Positions 48,508-61,349 of a stretch of DNA of 64,000 bases are shown piece after piece. Source of the stretch: Hydractinia symbiolongicarpus. Its lineage: Eukaryota > Cnidaria > Hydrozoa > Anthoathecata > Hydractiniidae. Each line of letters starts with the position of its first letter. Position 1 is the stretch's first letter. The position numbers and the translations under genes are program-made. The stretch lies in NCBI RefSeq assembly GCF_029227915.1, contig NC_079885.1, positions 18,239,001 through 18,303,000 on the forward strand, written 5' to 3'. The notes beneath the pieces were generated by a model. That model was not told where the DNA came from. It saw nothing but the letters and a program-made list of their open reading frames with translations, and made no database searches.

Positions 48508-48630
48508 ACAACTCTGGGCTTTCTTCAGTTCACGCACAAATCTTTCGCCTTTTACGAAAGATTTCCGTGGAGAAGGCCAAAACGATGAGTATATAGACGA
48601 TTTTTCTACTGTCTCGCTTCGGCGGGACGA
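48508..48630 (+). ncRNA. U5: U5 snRNA, copy 73
   Basis: U360G (48556), the counterpart of copy 69 in the duplicated block. T16. Confidence 0.9.
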
Positions 48631-49177
48631 TCACTAGTCTAAATGAAAAAACGTGCAGGAGGCCATACGCGGGCCTATCTCTCATCTCGCTCACAGAGAC
48701 TTGGTAAGCACGGTCCACTCAATGGCTTTCCAAATGCGAAGAGTGAAGGCCGCAGACGGCAGGGGTTGAGCCAAGGGCCTTTCGGCCGTATCCCGCTCAC
48801 AAGTTTTTTTTTTTTTTTTAGCAGAATAATACATACGAGCTAATCAAAATCGGCTCGAGGAAAGAAATAAAGTTCAGAGACAACCAAAGGAGTCGAACTG
48901 CAGTAGAAACAAACTAGATGTAACGCAAGCCACTAGTACGACGTATTGCCTACAGGGACCACACTCTCCGAGACAGCGAACGCAACTTCCTAGTGATTCA
49001 CGCGAACGCACTCAACTAGGTGATGTAGATCAGAAAGGTGAAAGTCCTTGTGTCAAGTCTACACCTCACGATGCAGCACCTTTTAAGCGTCCTCTACGAA
49101 CGGACACACTGGCAAGCGGCACACCACAAGCAAAGGTTAAGTCGGCTCGAAGGCACAACAGGTCGCGCCGACTTACG

Positions 49178-49300
49178 ACAACTCTGGGCTTTCTTCAGTT
49201 CACGCACAAATCTTTCGCCTTTTACTAAAGATTTCCGTGGAGAAGGCCAAAACGATGAGTATATAGACGATTTTTCTACTGTCTCGCTTCGGCGGGACGA
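49178..49300 (+). ncRNA. U5: U5 snRNA, copy 74
   Basis: No difference noticed except T15. Confidence 0.95.
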
Positions 49301-49846
49301 TCACTAGTCTAAATGAAAAAACGTGCAGGAGGCCATACGCGGGCCTATCTCTCATCTCGCTCACAGAGACTTGGTAAGCACGGTCCACTCAATGGCTTTC
49401 CAAATGCGAAGAGTGAAGGCCGCAGACGGCAGGGGTTGAGCCAAGGGCCTTTCGGCCGTATCCCGCTCACAAGTTTTTTTTTTTTTTTAGCAGAATAATA
49501 CATACGAGCTAATCAAAATCGGCTCGAGGAAAGAAATAAAGTTCAGAGACAACCAAAGGAGTCGAACTGCAGTAGAAACAAACTAGATGTAACGCAAGCC
49601 ACTAGTACGACGTATTGCCTACAGGGACCACACTCTCCGAGACAGCGAACGCAACTTCCTAGTGATTCACGCGAACGCACTCAACTAGGTGATGTAGATC
49701 AGAAAGGTGAAAGTCCTTGTGTCAAGTCTACACCTCACGATGCAGCACCTTTTAAGCGTCCTCTACGAACGGACACACTGGCAAGCGGCACACCACAAGC
49801 AAAGGTTAAGTCGGCTCGAAGGCACAACAGGTCGCGCCGACTTACG

Positions 49847-49969
49847 ACAACTCTGGGCTTTCTTCAGTTCACGCACAAATCTTTCGCCTTTTACTAAAGA
49901 TTTCCGTGGAGAAGGCCAAAACGATGAGTATATAGACGATTTTTCTACTGTCTCGCTTCGGCGGGACGA
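49847..49969 (+). ncRNA. U5: U5 snRNA, copy 75
   Basis: U5 is consensus. Spacer G529T. T15. Confidence 0.95.
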
Positions 49970-50515
49970 TCACTAGTCTAAATGAAAAAACGTGCAGGAG
50001 GCCATACGCGGGCCTATCTCTCATCTCGCTCACAGAGACTTGGTAAGCACGGTCCACTCAATGTCTTTCCAAATGCGAAGAGTGAAGGCCGCAGACGGCA
50101 GGGGTTGAGCCAAGGGCCTTTCGGCCGTATCCCGCTCACAAGTTTTTTTTTTTTTTTAGCAGAATAATACATACGAGCTAATCAAAATCGGCTCGAGGAA
50201 AGAAATAAAGTTCAGAGACAACCAAAGGAGTCGAACTGCAGTAGAAACAAACTAGATGTAACGCAAGCCACTAGTACGACGTATTGCCTACAGGGACCAC
50301 ACTCTCCGAGACAGCGAACGCAACTTCCTAGTGATTCACGCGAACGCACTCAACTAGGTGATGTAGATCAGAAAGGTGAAAGTCCTTGTGTCAAGTCTAC
50401 ACCTCACGATGCAGCACCTTTTAAGCGTCCTCTACGAACGGACACACTGGCAAGCGGCACACCACAAGCAAAGGTTAAGTCGGCTCGAAGGCACAACAGG
50501 TCGCGCCGACTTACG

Positions 50516-50638
50516 ACAACTCTGGGCTTTCTTCAGTTCACGCACAAATCTTTCGCCTTTTACTAAAGATTTCCGTGGAGAAGGCCAAAACGATGAGTAT
50601 ATAGACGATTTTTCTACTGTCTCGCTTCGGCGGGACGA
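50516..50638 (+). ncRNA. U5: U5 snRNA, copy 76
   Basis: U5 is consensus. Spacer G529T. T16. Confidence 0.95.
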
Positions 50639-51185
50639 TCACTAGTCTAAATGAAAAAACGTGCAGGAGGCCATACGCGGGCCTATCTCTCATCTCGCTC
50701 ACAGAGACTTGGTAAGCACGGTCCACTCAATGTCTTTCCAAATGCGAAGAGTGAAGGCCGCAGACGGCAGGGGTTGAGCCAAGGGCCTTTCGGCCGTATC
50801 CCGCTCACAAGTTTTTTTTTTTTTTTTAGCAGAATAATACATACGAGCTAATCAAAATCGGCTCGAGGAAAGAAATAAAGTTCAGAGACAACCAAAGGAG
50901 TCGAACTGCAGTAGAAACAAACTAGATGTAACGCAAGCCACTAGTACGACGTATTGCCTACAGGGACCACACTCTCCGAGACAGCGAACGCAACTTCCTA
51001 GTGATTCACGCGAACGCACTCAACTAGGTGATGTAGATCAGAAAGGTGAAAGTCCTTGTGTCAAGTCTACACCTCACGATGCAGCACCTTTTAAGCGTCC
51101 TCTACGAACGGACACACTGGCAAGCGGCACACCACAAGCAAAGGTTAAGTCGGCTCGAAGGCACAACAGGTCGCGCCGACTTACG

Positions 51186-51308
51186 ACAACTCTGGGCTTT
51201 CTTCAGTTCACGCACAAATCTTTCGCCTTTTACTAAAGATTTCCGTGGAGAAGGCCAAAACGATGAGTATATAGACGATTTTTCTACTGTCTCGCTTCGG
51301 CGGGACGA
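51186..51308 (+). ncRNA. U5: U5 snRNA, copy 77
   Basis: No difference from consensus noticed. T16. Confidence 0.95.
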
Positions 51309-51855
51309 TCACTAGTCTAAATGAAAAAACGTGCAGGAGGCCATACGCGGGCCTATCTCTCATCTCGCTCACAGAGACTTGGTAAGCACGGTCCACTCAA
51401 TGGCTTTCCAAATGCGAAGAGTGAAGGCCGCAGACGGCAGGGGTTGAGCCAAGGGCCTTTCGGCCGTATCCCGCTCACAAGTTTTTTTTTTTTTTTTAGC
51501 AGAATAATACATACGAGCTAATCAAAATCGGCTCGAGGAAAGAAATAAAGTTCAGAGACAACCAAAGGAGTCGAACTGCAGTAGAAACAAACTAGATGTA
51601 ACGCAAGCCACTAGTACGACGTATTGCCTACAGGGACCACACTCTCCGAGACAGCGAACGCAACTTCCTAGTGATTCACGCGAACGCACTCAACTAGGTG
51701 ATGTAGATCAGAAAGGTGAAAGTCCTTGTGTCAAGTCTACACCTCACGATGCAGCACCTTTTAAGCGTCCTCTACGAACGGACACACTGGCAAGCGGCAC
51801 ACCACAAGCAAAGGTTAAGTCGGCTCGAAGGCACAACAGGTCGCGCCGACTTACG

Positions 51856-51978
51856 ACAACTCTGGGCTTTCTTCAGTTCACGCACAAATCTTTCGCCTTT
51901 TACTAAAGATTTCCGTGGAGAAGGCCAAAACGATGAGTATATAGACGATTTTTCTACTGTCTCGCTTCGGCGGGACGA
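51856..51978 (+). ncRNA. U5: U5 snRNA, copy 78
   Basis: U5 is consensus. Spacer G529T. T13, among the shortest uninterrupted tracts. Confidence 0.95.
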
Positions 51979-52522
51979 TCACTAGTCTAAATGAAAAAAC
52001 GTGCAGGAGGCCATACGCGGGCCTATCTCTCATCTCGCTCACAGAGACTTGGTAAGCACGGTCCACTCAATGTCTTTCCAAATGCGAAGAGTGAAGGCCG
52101 CAGACGGCAGGGGTTGAGCCAAGGGCCTTTCGGCCGTATCCCGCTCACAAGTTTTTTTTTTTTTAGCAGAATAATACATACGAGCTAATCAAAATCGGCT
52201 CGAGGAAAGAAATAAAGTTCAGAGACAACCAAAGGAGTCGAACTGCAGTAGAAACAAACTAGATGTAACGCAAGCCACTAGTACGACGTATTGCCTACAG
52301 GGACCACACTCTCCGAGACAGCGAACGCAACTTCCTAGTGATTCACGCGAACGCACTCAACTAGGTGATGTAGATCAGAAAGGTGAAAGTCCTTGTGTCA
52401 AGTCTACACCTCACGATGCAGCACCTTTTAAGCGTCCTCTACGAACGGACACACTGGCAAGCGGCACACCACAAGCAAAGGTTAAGTCGGCTCGAAGGCA
52501 CAACAGGTCGCGCCGACTTACG

Positions 52523-52645
52523 ACAACTCTGGGCTTTCTTCAGTTCACGCACAAATCTTTCGCCTTTTACTAAAGATTTCCGTGGAGAAGGCCAAAACGA
52601 TGAGTATATAGACGATTTTTCTACTGTCTCGCTTCGGCGGGACGA
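52523..52645 (+). ncRNA. U5: U5 snRNA, copy 79
   Basis: No difference from consensus noticed. T16. Confidence 0.95.
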
Positions 52646-53192
52646 TCACTAGTCTAAATGAAAAAACGTGCAGGAGGCCATACGCGGGCCTATCTCTCAT
52701 CTCGCTCACAGAGACTTGGTAAGCACGGTCCACTCAATGGCTTTCCAAATGCGAAGAGTGAAGGCCGCAGACGGCAGGGGTTGAGCCAAGGGCCTTTCGG
52801 CCGTATCCCGCTCACAAGTTTTTTTTTTTTTTTTAGCAGAATAATACATACGAGCTAATCAAAATCGGCTCGAGGAAAGAAATAAAGTTCAGAGACAACC
52901 AAAGGAGTCGAACTGCAGTAGAAACAAACTAGATGTAACGCAAGCCACTAGTACGACGTATTGCCTACAGGGACCACACTCTCCGAGACAGCGAACGCAA
53001 CTTCCTAGTGATTCACGCGAACGCACTCAACTAGGTGATGTAGATCAGAAAGGTGAAAGTCCTTGTGTCAAGTCTACACCTCACGATGCAGCACCTTTTA
53101 AGCGTCCTCTACGAACGGACACACTGGCAAGCGGCACACCACAAGCAAAGGTTAAGTCGGCTCGAAGGCACAACAGGTCGCGCCGACTTACG

Positions 53193-53315
53193 ACAACTCT
53201 GGGCTTTCTTCAGTTCACGCACAAATCTTTCGCCTTTTACTAAAGATTTCCGTGGAGAAGGCCAAAACGATGAGTATATAGACGATTTTTCTACTGTCTC
53301 GCTTCGGCGGGACGA
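53193..53315 (+). ncRNA. U5: U5 snRNA, copy 80
   Basis: No difference from consensus noticed. T16. Confidence 0.95.
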
Positions 53316-53862
53316 TCACTAGTCTAAATGAAAAAACGTGCAGGAGGCCATACGCGGGCCTATCTCTCATCTCGCTCACAGAGACTTGGTAAGCACGGTC
53401 CACTCAATGGCTTTCCAAATGCGAAGAGTGAAGGCCGCAGACGGCAGGGGTTGAGCCAAGGGCCTTTCGGCCGTATCCCGCTCACAAGTTTTTTTTTTTT
53501 TTTTAGCAGAATAATACATACGAGCTAATCAAAATCGGCTCGAGGAAAGAAATAAAGTTCAGAGACAACCAAAGGAGTCGAACTGCAGTAGAAACAAACT
53601 AGATGTAACGCAAGCCACTAGTACGACGTATTGCCTACAGGGACCACACTCTCCGAGACAGCGAACGCAACTTCCTAGTGATTCACGCGAACGCACTCAA
53701 CTAGGTGATGTAGATCAGAAAGGTGAAAGTCCTTGTGTCAAGTCTACACCTCACGATGCAGCACCTTTTAAGCGTCCTCTACGAACGGACACACTGGCAA
53801 GCGGCACACCACAAGCAAAGGTTAAGTCGGCTCGAAGGCACAACAGGTCGCGCCGACTTACG

Positions 53863-53985
53863 ACAACTCTGGGCTTTCTTCAGTTCACGCACAAATCTTT
53901 CGCCTTTTACTAAAGATTTCCGTGGAGAAGGCCAAAACGATGAGTATATAGACGATTTTTCTACTGTCTCGCTTCGGCGGGACGA
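53863..53985 (+). ncRNA. U5: U5 snRNA, copy 81
   Basis: No difference from consensus noticed. T16. Confidence 0.95.
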
Positions 53986-54532
53986 TCACTAGTCTAAATG
54001 AAAAAACGTGCAGGAGGCCATACGCGGGCCTATCTCTCATCTCGCTCACAGAGACTTGGTAAGCACGGTCCACTCAATGGCTTTCCAAATGCGAAGAGTG
54101 AAGGCCGCAGACGGCAGGGGTTGAGCCAAGGGCCTTTCGGCCGTATCCCGCTCACAAGTTTTTTTTTTTTTTTTAGCAGAATAATACATACGAGCTAATC
54201 AAAATCGGCTCGAGGAAAGAAATAAAGTTCAGAGACAACCAAAGGAGTCGAACTGCAGTAGAAACAAACTAGATGTAACGCAAGCCACTAGTACGACGTA
54301 TTGCCTACAGGGACCACACTCTCCGAGACAGCGAACGCAACTTCCTAGTGATTCACGCGAACGCACTCAACTAGGTGATGTAGATCAGAAAGGTGAAAGT
54401 CCTTGTGTCAAGTCTACACCTCACGATGCAGCACCTTTTAAGCGTCCTCTACGAACGGACACACTGGCAAGCGGCACACCACAAGCAAAGGTTAAGTCGG
54501 CTCGAAGGCACAACAGGTCGCGCCGACTTACG

Positions 54533-54655
54533 ACAACTCTGGGCTTTCTTCAGTTCACGCACAAATCTTTCGCCTTTTACTAAAGATTTCCGTGGAGAAG
54601 GCCAAAACGATGAGTATATAGACGATTTTTCTACTGTCTCGCTTCGGCGGGACGA
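54533..54655 (+). ncRNA. U5: U5 snRNA, copy 82
   Basis: U5 is consensus. Linker A633T. T16. Confidence 0.95.
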
Positions 54656-55202
54656 TCACTAGTCTAAATGAAAAAACGTGCAGGAGGCCATACGCGGGCC
54701 TATCTCTCATCTCGCTCACAGAGACTTGGTAAGCACGGTCCACTCAATGGCTTTCCAAATGCGAAGAGTGAAGGCCGCAGACGGCAGGGGTTGAGCCAAG
54801 GGCCTTTCGGCCGTATCCCGCTCACAAGTTTTTTTTTTTTTTTTAGCAGAATATTACATACGAGCTAATCAAAATCGGCTCGAGGAAAGAAATAAAGTTC
54901 AGAGACAACCAAAGGAGTCGAACTGCAGTAGAAACAAACTAGATGTAACGCAAGCCACTAGTACGACGTATTGCCTACAGGGACCACACTCTCCGAGACA
55001 GCGAACGCAACTTCCTAGTGATTCACGCGAACGCACTCAACTAGGTGATGTAGATCAGAAAGGTGAAAGTCCTTGTGTCAAGTCTACACCTCACGATGCA
55101 GCACCTTTTAAGCGTCCTCTACGAACGGACACACTGGCAAGCGGCACACCACAAGCAAAGGTTAAGTCGGCTCGAAGGCACAACAGGTCGCGCCGACTTA
55201 CG

Positions 55203-55325
55203 ACAACTCTGGGCTTTCTTCAGTTCACGCACAAATCTTTCGCCTTTTACTAAAGATTTCCGTGGAGAAGGCCAAAACGATGAGTATATAGACGATTTTT
55301 CTACTGTCTCGCTTCGGCGGGACGA
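55203..55325 (+). ncRNA. U5: U5 snRNA, copy 83
   Basis: No difference noticed except T15. Confidence 0.95.
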
Positions 55326-55871
55326 TCACTAGTCTAAATGAAAAAACGTGCAGGAGGCCATACGCGGGCCTATCTCTCATCTCGCTCACAGAGACTTGGT
55401 AAGCACGGTCCACTCAATGGCTTTCCAAATGCGAAGAGTGAAGGCCGCAGACGGCAGGGGTTGAGCCAAGGGCCTTTCGGCCGTATCCCGCTCACAAGTT
55501 TTTTTTTTTTTTTAGCAGAATAATACATACGAGCTAATCAAAATCGGCTCGAGGAAAGAAATAAAGTTCAGAGACAACCAAAGGAGTCGAACTGCAGTAG
55601 AAACAAACTAGATGTAACGCAAGCCACTAGTACGACGTATTGCCTACAGGGACCACACTCTCCGAGACAGCGAACGCAACTTCCTAGTGATTCACGCGAA
55701 CGCACTCAACTAGGTGATGTAGATCAGAAAGGTGAAAGTCCTTGTGTCAAGTCTACACCTCACGATGCAGCACCTTTTAAGCGTCCTCTACGAACGGACA
55801 CACTGGCAAGCGGCACACCACAAGCAAAGGTTAAGTCGGCTCGAAGGCACAACAGGTCGCGCCGACTTACG

Positions 55872-55994
55872 ACAACTCTGGGCTTTCTTCAGTTCACGCA
55901 CAAATCTTTCGCCTTTTACTAAAGATTTCCGTGGAGAAGGCCAAAACGATGAGTATATAGACGATTTTTCTACTGTCTCGCTTCGGCGGGACGA
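55872..55994 (+). ncRNA. U5: U5 snRNA, copy 84
   Basis: U5 is consensus. Linker A633T. T16. Confidence 0.95.
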
Positions 55995-56541
55995 TCACTA
56001 GTCTAAATGAAAAAACGTGCAGGAGGCCATACGCGGGCCTATCTCTCATCTCGCTCACAGAGACTTGGTAAGCACGGTCCACTCAATGGCTTTCCAAATG
56101 CGAAGAGTGAAGGCCGCAGACGGCAGGGGTTGAGCCAAGGGCCTTTCGGCCGTATCCCGCTCACAAGTTTTTTTTTTTTTTTTAGCAGAATATTACATAC
56201 GAGCTAATCAAAATCGGCTCGAGGAAAGAAATAAAGTTCAGAGACAACCAAAGGAGTCGAACTGCAGTAGAAACAAACTAGATGTAACGCAAGCCACTAG
56301 TACGACGTATTGCCTACAGGGACCACACTCTCCGAGACAGCGAACGCAACTTCCTAGTGATTCACGCGAACGCACTCAACTAGGTGATGTAGATCAGAAA
56401 GGTGAAAGTCCTTGTGTCAAGTCTACACCTCACGATGCAGCACCTTTTAAGCGTCCTCTACGAACGGACACACTGGCAAGCGGCACACCACAAGCAAAGG
56501 TTAAGTCGGCTCGAAGGCACAACAGGTCGCGCCGACTTACG

Positions 56542-56664
56542 ACAACTCTGGGCTTTCTTCAGTTCACGCACAAATCTTTCGCCTTTTACTAAAGATTTCC
56601 GTGGAGAAGGCCATAACGATGAGTATATAGACGATTTTTCTACTGTCTCGCTTCGGCGGGACGA
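56542..56664 (+). ncRNA. U5: U5 snRNA, copy 85
   Basis: A384U (56614) lies in the unpaired A-run after stem Ib. T15. Confidence 0.93.
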
Positions 56665-57210
56665 TCACTAGTCTAAATGAAAAAACGTGCAGGAGGCCAT
56701 ACGCGGGCCTATCTCTCATCTCGCTCACAGAGACTTGGTAAGCACGGTCCACTCAATGGCTTTCCAAATGCGAAGAGTGAAGGCCGCAGACGGCAGGGGT
56801 TGAGCCAAGGGCCTTTCGGCCGTATCCCGCTCACAAGTTTTTTTTTTTTTTTAGCAGAATAATACATACGAGCTAATCAAAATCGGCTCGAGGAAAGAAA
56901 TAAAGTTCAGAGACAACCAAAGGAGTCGAACTGCAGTAGAAACAAACTAGATGTAACGCAAGCCACTAGTACGACGTATTGCCTACAGGGACCACACTCT
57001 CCGAGACAGCGAACGCAACTTCCTAGTGATTCACGCGAACGCACTCAACTAGGTGATGTAGATCAGAAAGGTGAAAGTCCTTGTGTCAAGTCTACACCTC
57101 ACGATGCAGCACCTTTTAAGCGTCCTCTACGAACGGACACACTGGCAAGCGGCACACCACAAGCAAAGGTTAAGTCGGCTCGAAGGCACAACAGGTCGCG
57201 CCGACTTACG

Positions 57211-57333
57211 ACAACTCTGGGCTTTCTTCAGTTCACGCACAAATCTTTCGCCTTTTACTAAAGATTTCCGTGGAGAAGGCCAAAACGATGAGTATATAGA
57301 CGATTTTTCTACTGTCTCGCTTCGGCGGGACGA
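57211..57333 (+). ncRNA. U5: U5 snRNA, copy 86
   Basis: No difference from consensus noticed. T16. Confidence 0.95.
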
Positions 57334-57880
57334 TCACTAGTCTAAATGAAAAAACGTGCAGGAGGCCATACGCGGGCCTATCTCTCATCTCGCTCACAGA
57401 GACTTGGTAAGCACGGTCCACTCAATGGCTTTCCAAATGCGAAGAGTGAAGGCCGCAGACGGCAGGGGTTGAGCCAAGGGCCTTTCGGCCGTATCCCGCT
57501 CACAAGTTTTTTTTTTTTTTTTAGCAGAATAATACATACGAGCTAATCAAAATCGGCTCGAGGAAAGAAATAAAGTTCAGAGACAACCAAAGGAGTCGAA
57601 CTGCAGTAGAAACAAACTAGATGTAACGCAAGCCACTAGTACGACGTATTGCCTACAGGGACCACACTCTCCGAGACAGCAAACGCAACTTCCTAGTGAT
57701 TCACGCGAACGCACTCAACTAGGTGATGTAGATCAGAAAGGTGAAAGTCCTTGTGTCAAGTCTACACCTCACGATGCAGCACCTTTTAAGCGTCCTCTAC
57801 GAACGGACACACTGGCAAGCGGCACACCACAAGCAAAGGTTAAGTCGGCTCGAAGGCACAACAGGTCGCGCCGACTTACG

Positions 57881-58003
57881 ACAACTCTGGGCTTTCTTCA
57901 GTTCACGCACAAATCTTTCGCCTTTTACTAAAGATTTCCGTGGAGAAGGCCAAAACGATGAGTATATAGACGATTTTTCTACTGTCTCGCTTCGGCGGGA
58001 CGA
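57881..58003 (+). ncRNA. U5: U5 snRNA, copy 87
   Basis: U5 is consensus. G112A (57681) upstream and C522T (58091) downstream. T15. Confidence 0.95.
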
Positions 58004-58549
58004 TCACTAGTCTAAATGAAAAAACGTGCAGGAGGCCATACGCGGGCCTATCTCTCATCTCGCTCACAGAGACTTGGTAAGCACGGTCCATTCAATGGCT
58101 TTCCAAATGCGAAGAGTGAAGGCCGCAGACGGCAGGGGTTGAGCCAAGGGCCTTTCGGCCGTATCCCGCTCACAAGTTTTTTTTTTTTTTTAGCAGAATA
58201 ATACATACGAGCTAATCAAAATCGGCTCGAGGAAAGAAATAAAGTTCAGAGACAACCAAAGGAGTCGAACTGCAGTAGAAACAAACTAGATGTAACGCAA
58301 GCCACTAGTACGACGTATTGCCTACAGGGACCACACTCTCCGAGACAGCGAACGCAACTTCCTAGTGATTCACGCGAACGCACTCAACTAGGTGATGTAG
58401 ATCAGAAAGGTGAAAGTCCTTGTGTCAAGTCTACACCTCACGATGCAGCACCTTTTAAGCGTCCTCTACGAACGGACACACTGGCAAGCGGCACACCACA
58501 AGCAAAGGTTAAGTCGGCTCGAAGGCACAACAGGTCGCGCCGACTTACG

Positions 58550-58672
58550 ACAACTCTGGGCTTTCTTCAGTTCACGCACAAATCTTTCGCCTTTTACTAA
58601 AGATTTCCGTGGAGAAGGCCAAAACGATGAGTATATAGACGATTTTTCTACTGTCTCGCTTCGGCGGGACGA
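58550..58672 (+). ncRNA. U5: U5 snRNA, copy 88
   Basis: U5 is consensus. Spacer C522T (58760), shared with the adjacent copy 87. T15. Confidence 0.95.
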
Positions 58673-59218
58673 TCACTAGTCTAAATGAAAAAACGTGCAG
58701 GAGGCCATACGCGGGCCTATCTCTCATCTCGCTCACAGAGACTTGGTAAGCACGGTCCATTCAATGGCTTTCCAAATGCGAAGAGTGAAGGCCGCAGACG
58801 GCAGGGGTTGAGCCAAGGGCCTTTCGGCCGTATCCCGCTCACAAGTTTTTTTTTTTTTTTAGCAGAATAATACATACGAGCTAATCAAAATCGGCTCGAG
58901 GAAAGAAATAAAGTTCAGAGACAACCAAAGGAGTCGAACTGCAGTAGAAACAAACTAGATGTAACGCAAGCCACTAGTACGACGTATTGCCTACAGGGAC
59001 CACACTCTCCGAGACAGCGAACGCAACTTCCTAGTGATTCACGCGAACGCACTCAACTAGGTGATGTAGATCAGAAAGGTGAAAGTCCTTGTGTCAAGTC
59101 TACACCTCACGATGCAGCACCTTTTAAGCGTCCTCTACGAACGGACACACTGGCAAGCGGCACACCACAAGCAAAGGTTAAGTCGGCTCGAAGGCACAAC
59201 AGGTCGCGCCGACTTACG

Positions 59219-59341
59219 ACAACTCTGGGATTTCTTCAGTTCACGCACAAATCTTTCGCCTTTTACTAAAGATTTCCGTGGAGAAGGCCAAAACGATGAG
59301 TATATAGACGATTTTTCTACTGTCTCGCTTCGGCGGGACGA
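59219..59341 (+). ncRNA. U5: U5 snRNA, copy 89
   Basis: C323A (59230) breaks the C323-G380 pair of stem Ib. T15. Confidence 0.91.
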
Positions 59342-59887
59342 TCACTAGTCTAAATGAAAAAACGTGCAGGAGGCCATACGCGGGCCTATCTCTCATCTCG
59401 CTCACAGAGACTTGGTAAGCACGGTCCACTCAATGGCTTTCCAAATGCGAAGAGTGAAGGCCGCAGACGGCAGGGGTTGAGCCAAGGGCCTTTCGGCCGT
59501 ATCCCGCTCACAAGTTTTTTTTTTTTTTTAGCAGAATAATACATACGAGCTAATCAAAATCGGCTCGAGGAAAGAAATAAAGTTCAGAGACAACCAAAGG
59601 AGTCGAACTGCAGTAGAAACAAACTAGATGTAACGCAAGCCACTAGTACGACGTATTGCCTACAGGGACCACACTCTCCGAGACAGCGAACGCAACTTCC
59701 TAGTGATTCACGCGAACGCACTCAACTAGGTGATGTAGATCAGAAAGGTGAAAGTCCTTGTGTCAAGTCTACACCTCACGATGCAGCACCTTTTAAGCGT
59801 CCTCTACGAACGGACACACTGGCAAGCGGCACACCACAAGCAAAGGTTAAGTCGGCTCGAAGGCACAACAGGTCGCGCCGACTTACG

Positions 59888-60010
59888 ACAACTCTGGGCT
59901 TTCTTCAGTTCACGCACAAATCTTTCGCCTTTTACTAAAGATTTCCGTGGAGAAGGCCAAAACGATGAGTATATAGACGATTTTTCTACTGTCTCGCTTC
60001 GGCGGGACGA
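59888..60010 (+). ncRNA. U5: U5 snRNA, copy 90
   Basis: U5 is consensus. Linker C644G (60219). T15. Confidence 0.95.
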
Positions 60011-60556
60011 TCACTAGTCTAAATGAAAAAACGTGCAGGAGGCCATACGCGGGCCTATCTCTCATCTCGCTCACAGAGACTTGGTAAGCACGGTCCACTC
60101 AATGGCTTTCCAAATGCGAAGAGTGAAGGCCGCAGACGGCAGGGGTTGAGCCAAGGGCCTTTCGGCCGTATCCCGCTCACAAGTTTTTTTTTTTTTTTAG
60201 CAGAATAATACATACGAGGTAATCAAAATCGGCTCGAGGAAAGAAATAAAGTTCAGAGACAACCAAAGGAGTCGAACTGCAGTAGAAACAAACTAGATGT
60301 AACGCAAGCCACTAGTACGACGTATTGCCTACAGGGACCACACTCTCCGAGACAGCGAACGCAACTTCCTAGTGATTCACGCGAACGCACTCAACTAGGT
60401 GATGTAGATCAGAAAGGTGAAAGTCCTTGTGTCAAGTCTACACCTCACGATGCAGCACCTTTTAAGCGTCCTCTACGAACGGACACACTGGCAAGCGGCA
60501 CACCACAAGCAAAGGTTAAGTCGGCTCGAAGGCACAACAGGTCGCGCCGACTTACG

Positions 60557-60679
60557 ACAACTCTGGGCTTTCTTCAGTTCACGCACAAATCTTTCGCCTT
60601 TTACTAAAGATTTCCGTGGAGAAGGCCAAAACGATGAGTATATAGACGATTTTTCTACTGTCTCGCTTCGGCGGGACGA
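60557..60679 (+). ncRNA. U5: U5 snRNA, copy 91
   Basis: No difference from consensus noticed. T16. Confidence 0.95.
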
Positions 60680-61226
60680 TCACTAGTCTAAATGAAAAAA
60701 CGTGCAGGAGGCCATACGCGGGCCTATCTCTCATCTCGCTCACAGAGACTTGGTAAGCACGGTCCACTCAATGGCTTTCCAAATGCGAAGAGTGAAGGCC
60801 GCAGACGGCAGGGGTTGAGCCAAGGGCCTTTCGGCCGTATCCCGCTCACAAGTTTTTTTTTTTTTTTTAGCAGAATAATACATACGAGCTAATCAAAATC
60901 GGCTCGAGGAAAGAAATAAAGTTCAGAGACAACCAAAGGAGTCGAACTGCAGTAGAAACAAACTAGATGTAACGCAAGCCACTAGTACGACGTATTGCCT
61001 ACAGGGACCACACTCTCCGAGACAGCGAACGCAACTTCCTAGTGATTCACGCGAACGCACTCAACTAGGTGATGTAGATCAGAAAGGTGAAAGTCCTTGT
61101 GTCAAGTCTACACCTCACGATGCAGCACCTTTTAAGCGTCCTCTACGAACGGACACACTGGCAAGCGGCACACCACAAGCAAAGGTTAAGTCGGCTCGAA
61201 GGCACAACAGGTCGCGCCGACTTACG

Positions 61227-61349
61227 ACAACTCTGGGCTTTCTTCAGTTCACGCACAAATCATTCGCCTTTCACTAAAGATTTCCGTGGAGAAGGCCAAA
61301 ACGATGAGTATATAGACGATTTTTCTACTGTCTCGCTTCGGCGGGACGA
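61227..61349 (+). ncRNA. U5: U5 snRNA, copy 92, loop I mutant
   Basis: U347A (61262) breaks a stem Ic pair, as in copy 47. U357C (61272) alters the invariant loop I nonamer to GCCTTTCAC and is unique to this copy. Probably impaired, although the other parts are intact. T15. Confidence 0.85.

Larger units (their letters stand above)
48197..50874 (+). repeat. Four-unit block B' (copies 73-76)
   Basis: This repeats block B marker for marker: U360G, none, G529T, G529T. The only difference noticed is T16 instead of T15 in the last unit. Copies 77-78 (unmarked, then G529T) may be the start of a further partial exchange. Confidence 0.88.
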
